This document shows, piece after piece, positions 17,046-23,662 of a stretch of 64,000 bases of DNA. Under the pieces are notes generated by a model. That model was given only the letters and a program-made list of their open reading frames with translations. It made no database searches and was not told where the DNA came from. Position numbers and translations under genes: made by a program. The stretch's first letter is position 1, and the number at the start of each line of letters is the position of its first letter. Origin of the DNA: Cylindrospermopsis curvispora GIHE-G1 (GTDB lineage: Bacteria > Cyanobacteriota > Cyanobacteriia > Cyanobacteriales > Nostocaceae); assembly GCF_014489415.1 (NCBI RefSeq), contig NZ_CP060822.1, positions 816,311 through 880,310 of the forward strand. Direction: 5' to 3'.

Positions 17046-17924
17046 TTATTGATGCAATTGTACTAATGGGTAATCAGGACTTTGGATATCAATATACACT
17101 ATTTCCCCAGATTTAAATTTTGCTTTTAAATTACCCATTTCCCTGAGCCTCTGTATTTTCTGATCTAATTGCACCACAGGAATCCCCAAATGTACAGTAC
17201 CTAATTCCATTTTGAAAATCACATTTGTCGGATCTCGAAAATCAATTTCCATTACGTTTAAATAATTCTCTCGGATGGCTTGATACACCAGAACCCAGTA
17301 AGGGTGATATTGTTCTGGTGAACCTAATACTTTCAAAGCAGGTAATTTACCCTGGGGATTGAAGGCAATATATTTTTCCCAAGGGATCAAGTTTCCACTG
17401 GCATCTATTAAATTTATATCATCACCTTTGGGATTTTGCGAACATGGAATTGCGGGTGAGGTGACTTTTTTTGAAGGGGCCTGAGGATTGGAGAGACAAT
17501 TAGTTGCATTAGATTTTGACGAAGGTTGAATCATTGCTACTGGTAGTCTTTCTTGAATCTCAATATTTAACCCAGGTGGAAACAGACGACGCTTAACTAT
17601 TGCCTGGGCAATAGTTGGTTGTCTTTCCAGAGATTGGGCAATTGCAGCGGGTCTAATTCGCCATAAGGACTGAGGATAAGAAAATTGCAGCAGTCTTTGA
17701 ACTGTTTTCTGGGGTAGTATTTGATTCCCCGATCTCATCAAAATTTGTCCGGGAGTTGTGATCAACCAAACCGGTCCCAATATTATCCAAAACATTCCCC
17801 CTGCAATGCTACTAGTGGCTAGAATTCGCCAAACAGCTGTAAGAATTTTCACTTGTCTATGGCGACGCAATTTTTGTCTCCGTTTAACCAAATCCTGACG
17901 AGAAACCGATAACATGCCTGTCAT
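17046..17924 (-). CDS. ftsQ: FtsQ-like division protein (POTRA)
   Basis: 292 aa. A basic N-terminus (KRRQKLRRHRQVK) is followed by one membrane helix (about residues 29-53) and a POTRA-type segment starting near WLITTPGQILMRSGNQILP. The C-terminus is periplasmic. Position next to ftsZ and this topology fit cyanobacterial FtsQ, which recruits late divisome proteins. The sequence diverges strongly from E. coli FtsQ, as is usual in this phylum. ATG at 17924; an alternative Met is three codons in. Confidence 0.85.
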   Translation of the reverse strand: MTGMLSVSRQDLVKRRQKLRRHRQVKILTAVWRILATSSIAGGMFWIILGPVWLITTPGQILMRSGNQILPQKTVQRLLQFSYPQSLWRIRPAAIAQSLERQPTIAQAIVKRRLFPPGLNIEIQERLPVAMIQPSSKSNATNCLSNPQAPSKKVTSPAIPCSQNPKGDDINLIDASGNLIPWEKYIAFNPQGKLPALKVLGSPEQYHPYWVLVYQAIRENYLNVMEIDFRDPTNVIFKMELGTVHLGIPVVQLDQKIQRLREMGNLKAKFKSGEIVYIDIQSPDYPLVQLHQ

Positions 17925-17982
17925 TACAACCCCTTTCTAGTTTTTGCAATTCTTGGTATCAGACACAACCACGATTGGCTTA

Positions 17983-18363
17983 CTATTCTATATTACTTTT
18001 ATTGCTTTGAGTATCATCAGTATGGGGTTGAGGATGGCAAATTTCTATTTCCGCATCATATTCATTTCTTTTGGTAGCTAAGTTTACTAGAAACCATTGC
18101 AATCGCATACGCTCAATATAGGGCCATCCACCAGTGGATTCAATATCTTTCAGAAGGGTATACAGTTCTTGACGATTTTCCGGTAAACCATCTTGAAAAA
18201 CTCCATCACGAATTTCTTTGTGTAAATACTCTAATTGTCTCAATAAATTTAGTAAGTTTTTTGTCTCACCTTGACAAGCTGTAACTGCTTCCCTAACTGC
18301 ATTGTTAACTGCTTGTAAGCTGCTGGATGAATCTTCCAACGGCAGATTTTGGTCTTTCTTCAT
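17983..18363 (-). CDS. Conserved cyanobacterial protein beside ftsQ
   Basis: 126 aa, ATG at 18363. Soluble and predicted mostly helical, with a Ser/Asp-rich N-terminus, a central LLRQLEYLHKEIRDGVFQ helix and a conserved-looking GGWPYIERMRLQWFLVNL segment. No signal peptide or known domain was recognised. It lies 58 bp before ftsQ on the same strand, so it may be transcribed with ftsQ-ftsZ. Function unknown. Confidence 0.75.
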   Translation of the reverse strand: MKKDQNLPLEDSSSSLQAVNNAVREAVTACQGETKNLLNLLRQLEYLHKEIRDGVFQDGLPENRQELYTLLKDIESTGGWPYIERMRLQWFLVNLATKRNEYDAEIEICHPQPHTDDTQSNKSNIE

Positions 18364-18669
18364 CGGAAATTATGGGTTGGAAACCCCGTCCTTGTGGACG
18401 GCTTGACATTTGAGGCACTTCTTGCTACGCTCTTCAAAGATTTGCAGAAGCTGGAATAACTGAACGTTACTCCAGGATAACACGGAATCAGAAGACAAAC
18501 TGCCCATTTAAAATACCGATAAACCGAGAGATTAGGTTAACACTCCCGGTTTCCGCTGACTTGATTAATTATCATCGTTAAATTGGTCAATTGATTGATG
18601 CTCCCCTCAATGGTAGTTTGAATGTAGAGCAGTTTTACAACTTAGATATTAACGACATTGAGGTTGACC
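18364..18669. other. Intergenic region upstream of psbO
   Basis: 306 bp between divergent genes. It contains a perfect hairpin (18386-18401), a second TA-rich stretch with CTCCCGG-type palindromic bits, and presumably the psbO promoter, which I could not place confidently. No ORF is convincing. Confidence 0.5.
18386..18401. repeat. CCGTCC-TTGT-GGACGG hairpin
   Basis: Perfect 6-bp stem with a TTGT loop, preceded by GGTTGGAAACC. Such hairpins resemble the ends of IS200/IS605-type elements in cyanobacteria. No transposase or TnpB gene is nearby, so a decayed end or a simple leader hairpin for the gene at 17983-18363 are both possible. Confidence 0.3.
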
Positions 18670-19500
18670 ATGAGATATCGCGCTTTAATAATTGCTTTCT
18701 TAGCTTTATGCTTGGGTCTAATAACCGCTTGCAGTGATGCTACCTCATCCAGCGGCAAAGATCTACTAACTTATGAAGAAATTAGAGGAACTGGTTTAGC
18801 TAATAAGTGTCCTCAGCTATCAGAGGTTAGTCGTGGCTCTATTAATTTAGACAGCAACCAGTCCTATACTATTAAGGAACTTTGCTTAGAACCTACGAGT
18901 TACTTCGTCAAAGAAGAACCAGCTAATAAAAGGCAAGAAGCTGAATTTGTGCCTGGTAGATTGTTGACTAGATACACATCTACCATTGACCAAGTGCAAG
19001 GGGATCTGAAAATAAATCCAGATAATAGTTTGACCTTTGTAGAAAAAGATGGTTTTGACTTCCAAGCTATTACCGTTAAACTACCTGGTGGTGAACTAGT
19101 ACCTTTCCTATTCACTATCAAAGATTTAGTTGCACAAACACAACCTAACTCGATCAACATCAATACTTCCACTGACTTTGAAGGTAAGTTTAAGGTTCCT
19201 TCCTATCGTGGAGCTTCTTTCCTTGATCCTAAAGGTCGTGGGGTGGTAAGTGGCTATGACAATGCTGTAGCTTTACCAGCTCAGTCTGATGCTGATGATT
19301 TAACTCGTACTAATGTAAAGCGTACAGAAATTCTCCAAGGCAAGATTTCTCTACAAGTATCTAGAGTGGATAATTCCACTGGTGAAATAGCTGGCACTTT
19401 CGAAAGTGAGCAGCCCTCTGATACGGATTTGGGTGCTGGTGAGCCTAAGGAAGTGAAGATTCGCGGTTTATTCTATGGTCGGGTGTCAACAAACAGTTAG
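18670..19500 (+). CDS. psbO: Photosystem II manganese-stabilizing protein PsbO
   Basis: 276 aa, ATG at 18670 (a TTG 12 bases upstream is in frame but less likely). The signal peptide MRYRALIIAFLALCLGLITA ends at a cysteine (LITAC, lipobox-like). The mature part shows LTYEEIRGTGLANKCPQL, the conserved KEEPANKRQEAEFVP and the C-terminal GEPKEVKIRGLFYGR. The protein sits on the lumenal side of photosystem II and stabilises the Mn4CaO5 cluster. Two conserved cysteines (KCPQL and ELCLEP) can form the known disulfide. Confidence 0.98.
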   Translation: MRYRALIIAFLALCLGLITACSDATSSSGKDLLTYEEIRGTGLANKCPQLSEVSRGSINLDSNQSYTIKELCLEPTSYFVKEEPANKRQEAEFVPGRLLTRYTSTIDQVQGDLKINPDNSLTFVEKDGFDFQAITVKLPGGELVPFLFTIKDLVAQTQPNSININTSTDFEGKFKVPSYRGASFLDPKGRGVVSGYDNAVALPAQSDADDLTRTNVKRTEILQGKISLQVSRVDNSTGEIAGTFESEQPSDTDLGAGEPKEVKIRGLFYGRVSTNS

Positions 19501-19518
19501 GACTTGACCAACAAACCT

Positions 19519-19553
19519 AAGCCCCTGGATTTAGAAGCTCTAAACCAGGGCTT
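19519..19553 (+). terminator. psbO 3' hairpin
   Basis: AAGCCCCTGGATTTAGA pairs with TCTAAACCAGGGCTT across a 3-base loop, with two single-base bulges. It begins 18 bp after the psbO stop. There is no U-run after it, so it may stabilise the mRNA 3' end as much as terminate. Confidence 0.65.
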
Positions 19554-19623
19554 ACTCAAATGACTAACTGTACAAACAACAATAACTCACATTTAAACTC
19601 AATCCCTAAATCCACTTACCTCA

Positions 19624-20262
19624 ATGAGCGCGAAAATTATAGCGTTAGCTATTTCAAGTTTGGCTATTAGTGGGTGTGGTCTGGAGAACAGTTCAAATTC
19701 CCCGGGAGAAGGCCAAAAACCCCCAGCTAGTTTTCAGTTGACCAATCCTGTTGTTCCTGCTAAAATTGTTCCGGTAGTTAAAAGCAATAACATTCAGGTT
19801 ACGCCATCAACCACCCAAAACAGTTCTGCCAGACCCTTGCCAAAGGCTAGACGTGACCCTTTTGGGGAAATTGTCCGGGTCCCACAAAAAATCTCCACAT
19901 TGCCTTCTGTGGTAATGAGCACGAATGCTAGTCCTAATCCGCCAAAAAAACCAGTGGTAATTAAAGGTCAAAATTCTGTAAAACCTTTGTTGCCAAAAGT
20001 ACCGGACACTAAATTAGCACAGGACATTCTAGTGAGCGGTGTAATTTTAGTTGATAAACAGGCTCGGGCAATTATTGCACTACCCGAGGATCCCACTGGT
20101 CGTTATGTGGAAGCTGGGGAAAAATTGCCTAATGGTATTTTAATTAAGCGGATAGAAATCAATCAGTGCGATAACCCAGTGGTTGTTTTAGAGCAGTTTG
20201 GGGTAGAAATCAAGAAGGTTGTCAAGGGAGAGTTTCCAGAAGATGGGAATGAACTTTGCTAG
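19624..20262 (+). CDS. Lipoprotein, PilP-like C-terminal part
   Basis: 212 aa. Lipobox LAISGC near residues 13-18 after a hydrophobic start. A long Pro/Ser-rich linker includes RRDPFGEIVRVPQ, and a compact C-terminal domain (DILVSGVILVDKQARAII ... YVEAGEKLPNG ... VVLEQFG) recalls the beta domain of pilus assembly protein PilP. Role would be envelope-anchored, but the PilP resemblance is only in pattern (DPF motif, then a small beta domain) and no pil genes are adjacent. ATG at 19624. Confidence 0.7.
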   Translation: MSAKIIALAISSLAISGCGLENSSNSPGEGQKPPASFQLTNPVVPAKIVPVVKSNNIQVTPSTTQNSSARPLPKARRDPFGEIVRVPQKISTLPSVVMSTNASPNPPKKPVVIKGQNSVKPLLPKVPDTKLAQDILVSGVILVDKQARAIIALPEDPTGRYVEAGEKLPNGILIKRIEINQCDNPVVVLEQFGVEIKKVVKGEFPEDGNELC

Positions 20263-20319
20263 GTTTTACCTCTTTCCCCGGGCTTAGAGCTATAAATAGG
20301 ATTTATACATATAAAAAAT

Positions 20320-20586
20320 ATGAAAACAATGCCGACCATAACACAAACTGAAACCAGGATTGAAATTGAATTCCCCTATTTACCCTTGGCTGTATATAGG
20401 GAAATAGCTGCACATTTATGCCAGGTAAAAGGGGTAGATGTGGAGTTAGTTACTCAAACATCTCTAGAGTTTGATTATTACCAAAGTCAAATCAAGTCTC
20501 TATGCATTTCCTGGCGACCTGATAGTGATTTACAAAGAATTCAGCAGATACTGGAATATTACCAAAAACGTTGTCACAAGGACTAG
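20320..20586 (+). CDS. Small conserved hypothetical protein
   Basis: 88 aa; ATG at 20320, second Met at 20329. Soluble; the segment IEIEFPYLPLAVYREIAAHL followed by alternating strands and a C-terminal helix suggests an alpha/beta fold. It lies 57 bp after the lipoprotein on the same strand. I recognise no family. Confidence 0.65.
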   Translation: MKTMPTITQTETRIEIEFPYLPLAVYREIAAHLCQVKGVDVELVTQTSLEFDYYQSQIKSLCISWRPDSDLQRIQQILEYYQKRCHKD

Positions 20587-20613
20587 AAAAGGGTTGATGG
20601 GTAAAAGTTAATA

Positions 20614-20645
20614 CTGGGTGGGGGTTCGGGGTCGCCTCCGCCCAG
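20614..20645. repeat. GC-rich 11-bp hairpin
   Basis: CTGGGTGGGGG pairs along its full length with CCTCCGCCCAG (two G-U pairs), with a 10-base loop. It lies between the convergent 88-aa gene and Crp-family gene. No T-run follows, so termination is uncertain. Confidence 0.5.
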
Positions 20646-20787
20646 GTGGGGCATAAGTAAATGCGATTAAGGCAGGTACGGGAATAATAACATGTGAATT
20701 CGTCATATTTCACTCATACCTGCTTGCTATGGATGATAAATTTCACAGAGGAAACTGTGGGGTTCGCATTTAGTGTTGATGGAGATC

Positions 20788-21507
20788 TTAACTAACTCTG
20801 TTAATTGATTCTGCTGGTAAGCAAATCAAATTGTCACCCTGGGTGAGAATTAGTCCACGTTGACGTAACTTACCCATCAAGCGGGTGACAGTGACCCGGG
20901 TAGAACCGATCGCACTACCAATTTGGGCATGGGTAAGGGGGAAAGGTAGACAATAGCCACGAATGACATCAGGATCAGTCTCACTCATTGCTGGTTCTCC
21001 GTATTCCTCAATCAACAGGGTAAGAAATCCGAGGAGTCGATCGATGGTGCGGCGTTGACCTAAAGCACTTAACCATAACAACTTGCGTTGATGTTGGTAT
21101 CTAAAAGCATCCATAACTTCACGGCGGAAGTGAGGCCAGTTATCTAAATCATGCCAGTACATCCACAGAACCGCAGTTTGGTCAACGTGGGCATAAGCTT
21201 GGAGTGTAAATGGGGACTGGGCAACTATTTCAAATGGTTGTCCTGCTCCTACAAAACCCAAAAATGCTTCCTCAGGAGTTCTGTTGATACGTCTGGATGT
21301 TAGTTGACTAGCAGTAGCACTTACTTGTGCTGTTCCCACCATGCGGATGGCACCTCTTTGAACTAAATATAGCAACCCAGGTCTAGCGGGAATGCGTTCG
21401 TCTTTACTGAAGGTCCGACAGCGGTAGTGTTCTTGTGCCCAGTCAAGAATTCGTTGCCAGGTTAAAAATGGGCGTGATGCTTCGGAAAAAGATGATTGAG
21501 ATTGCAT
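20788..21507 (-). CDS. Crp/Fnr-family transcription regulator
   Basis: 239 aa; ATG at 21507 (a TTG three codons upstream is in frame). An N-terminal cyclic-nucleotide-type beta barrel (about 35-135), a dimerisation helix and a C-terminal helix-turn-helix LTHAQIGSAIGSTRVTVTRL. The IGSTRVTVTR recognition helix is nearly that of NtcA. The N-terminal barrel (RPGLLYLVQRGAIRMVG) differs from NtcA, so it is a separate cyanobacterial paralogue; Anabaena DevH is a candidate match I cannot confirm. Effector and targets unknown. Confidence 0.85.
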   Translation of the reverse strand: MQSQSSFSEASRPFLTWQRILDWAQEHYRCRTFSKDERIPARPGLLYLVQRGAIRMVGTAQVSATASQLTSRRINRTPEEAFLGFVGAGQPFEIVAQSPFTLQAYAHVDQTAVLWMYWHDLDNWPHFRREVMDAFRYQHQRKLLWLSALGQRRTIDRLLGFLTLLIEEYGEPAMSETDPDVIRGYCLPFPLTHAQIGSAIGSTRVTVTRLMGKLRQRGLILTQGDNLICLPAESINRVS

Positions 21508-21824
21508 AGGTAACAAATAGCGTTCAACTCAAGACAAAGATTAAATTAAAGGGCGCAAGGAGTGTCTTGGTGTTAACAGGGTAGGCCTAACACCCAGTGG
21601 TGTCAGCCATCCAAAATGTAGACAGCTAATATGGGTATATGTTGCTATCTACTATTTTGTTATACTTCTTAGCCATGAGAGTAGTGAAGTTTACCGATTA
21701 TTCATGGATTACTCATGAAATTTTATCCTACCCTCATTTTCCTCCACTTAGAGTAAATTTCTATCTTAAGACAGATGGAACAGGATAAAATTGGGATAAC
21801 CCTAAGAGTTTTCTGTTTGACTAC
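21508..21824. other. Intergenic region between divergent genes
   Basis: 317 bp holding the promoters of the Crp-family gene and the DALR gene. An inverted repeat GGTGTTA/TAACACC spans 21569-21595 with CACCCAGTGGTG directly after it; it could bind a regulator. I could not place promoters. Confidence 0.4.
21569..21595. promoter_or_regulatory. Inverted repeat upstream of Crp-family gene
   Basis: GGTGTTA and TAACACC are separated by about a dozen bases, 60 bp upstream of the Crp-family start codon. Autoregulation by the Crp-type protein would be a natural explanation, but the sequence is not the TGTGA-N6-TCACA consensus. Confidence 0.2.
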
Positions 21825-22724
21825 GTGCAACACTGGCTACTATTTCAGAAGTATACCTCAGTTAAACATTTAGTATATATCCATTTGGTGAATTTTCTAA
21901 GTGTTTATACTAAGAATGAGAAAATTCTATGGATGGAACGAGGAAAATTACCTCTATACCAAGATACAAATGGTAAAAAAATATTATATATTGCTGGTGT
22001 AGCTTTGCAAGTCTTCCCTAGGGATAATTTTTTAGCACCTGGTAAACTAACTGATCATAAACTTGATCTGGTTAATTTAATTGCAAGCCATTTTTCCGCC
22101 AGCAACAGCGATATTTTTGACGTTCAGGTTCCCACAACTGGTTCCATTCATATACAACCAACTGACTTGACTATAGCATCTTGGCTACATAGACTCACAA
22201 TTAAAGATCATAATTGGCAACCTATACTAGACTGGGGGGTGGAATCCCAAATTCGGAGCCATGGTTCTGTCTATAATTCGTTGAGCATTTTTGCTGTTCA
22301 ACATGCTTACGCCAGGTGTGTTTCACTCATTAGTTTAGCAAAACGTGAAGGCTGGATAAAAGTTGTCGAAAATGGCACTGACAGTCAACCGCTATTATCA
22401 GTCGGTTCCATACCTTGGTTAGACCACTGCCAAAAACTCCGTTTTTATCAACCGGATGAAATTCATCTCATTCACCTGTTGGTGAGCACTGTGGATGATT
22501 TGGCATTCCCCTATATTCAGCGTTCTATTAATTGGTTAGCAGTCGCTGAAAAATTAAGTTCCGCGTTTGAGAAATTTTGGTCTAACTGTCCTATTTGGGG
22601 ATATGTAAAAATTCATGATCTGGAATTAGCTAAAGCGAGAATAGGAGTGCTGATTTTGACTCAGGTAGTTATAAAGTATATTTTGGAAGTTAAGTTGGGT
22701 GTTACTGCTATTTCTCGGTTGTAG
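21825..22724 (+). CDS. Stand-alone DALR anticodon-binding-domain protein
   Basis: 299 aa, GTG start at 21825 (next in-frame ATG at 21933). The C-terminal half resembles the anticodon-binding domain of arginyl-tRNA synthetase: SIFAVQHAYARCVSLI near residue 152, and AKARIGVLILTQVVIKYIL at the end. No HIGH or KMSKS motif and no catalytic Rossmann fold are present, so it cannot charge tRNA. Such orphans occur in cyanobacteria; a role in RNA binding is an inference. It ends 3 bp before the convergent HAD gene. Confidence 0.75.
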   Translation: MQHWLLFQKYTSVKHLVYIHLVNFLSVYTKNEKILWMERGKLPLYQDTNGKKILYIAGVALQVFPRDNFLAPGKLTDHKLDLVNLIASHFSASNSDIFDVQVPTTGSIHIQPTDLTIASWLHRLTIKDHNWQPILDWGVESQIRSHGSVYNSLSIFAVQHAYARCVSLISLAKREGWIKVVENGTDSQPLLSVGSIPWLDHCQKLRFYQPDEIHLIHLLVSTVDDLAFPYIQRSINWLAVAEKLSSAFEKFWSNCPIWGYVKIHDLELAKARIGVLILTQVVIKYILEVKLGVTAISRL

Positions 22725-22727
22725 TAA

Positions 22728-23612
22728 CTATTTAAGTAAAAACTTTTCTATGGCAATTGCTACCCCATCCTCTTCCACACTGGAAGTAACCCAATTGGCG
22801 ATCGCCTGTACAGGTTGAGGTGCGCCACCCATAGCCACACCAATGCCAGCATATTCCAGCATTTCTAGATCATTAAAATTATCACCAATGGTCATCACAT
22901 TATCACTGGTTAATCCCAGTAGTTCCTCCGCCAAATATCTCACAGCAGTACCTTTATTGACAAAAGGGTTAGTTACCTCCAAAAAAGTGGAAACAGAAGT
23001 TGTCATATAAAGTTCTGCGGGAGTATATTGGAGACGTAACTTACCTAAAAGTTCCTGAATCAAATCCACATCATGGGATAAAGCCAAAACCTTAGTGGGT
23101 CCTGGAGAGGAACCATGATCAGTTAACAACTGACGTAAATCGCCAATAGCTAAAGGAGTAACGCCACAACGCTCCACATATATTGTGGTTTCGGTTGTCA
23201 TCTCTCGCACGTAAAGTTGATCACCAACGTAGAAATGAACAGAAAGCAAAGGGCGTAAATCTGGCTGTTCAAAGTAATCCAACAACTGCTCAGCAATGCT
23301 CTTAGAAACAGCTAGGTGACGATGTAACTCACCCGTGTGAGGATTTTGAATCCAAGCTCCTTGATAAGCCATTAGTGGTAAACTGGACCTAATATCCTGA
23401 TGAAATCGCAAAGCAGAGCAATACATCCTTCCGGTAGCTATGGCCACCTCAATCCCCTGACTTTGAACCTGGCCAATAGCTGTTTTAACAGTTTCACTAA
23501 TTTGATTGTCATGTCCAGCAATTGTACCATCTATGTCCAATACCAGGAGCTTAATCTCCCCACTAATTACCGGTTGATTGTTGATAGATACCATAATAAA
23601 ACATACTTCCAT
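22728..23612 (-). CDS. Cof-type HAD-IIB hydrolase
   Basis: 294 aa. HAD motif I LDIDGT, motif II around ATGRM, motif III Lys in FVNKGTAV and motif IV GDNFNDLEML are intact, with the large C2 cap typical of Cof phosphatases in between. It likely dephosphorylates sugar phosphates or cofactor phosphates; the exact substrate is not predictable. Two starts are possible: ATG at 23612 and ATG at 23594, the latter giving MVSINNQPV. Confidence 0.9.
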   Translation of the reverse strand: MEVCFIMVSINNQPVISGEIKLLVLDIDGTIAGHDNQISETVKTAIGQVQSQGIEVAIATGRMYCSALRFHQDIRSSLPLMAYQGAWIQNPHTGELHRHLAVSKSIAEQLLDYFEQPDLRPLLSVHFYVGDQLYVREMTTETTIYVERCGVTPLAIGDLRQLLTDHGSSPGPTKVLALSHDVDLIQELLGKLRLQYTPAELYMTTSVSTFLEVTNPFVNKGTAVRYLAEELLGLTSDNVMTIGDNFNDLEMLEYAGIGVAMGGAPQPVQAIANWVTSSVEEDGVAIAIEKFLLK

Positions 23613-23662
23613 TATTGATTGTTCTTAATCTCGACAACAAATTATAACCATAGGCCAACTCA

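Noticed and set aside
20587-20787. tRNA-like or other RNA gene in a GC-rich intergenic stretch
   Set aside because: The GC-rich part is a simple hairpin; no TpsiC loop or anticodon arm pattern could be found.
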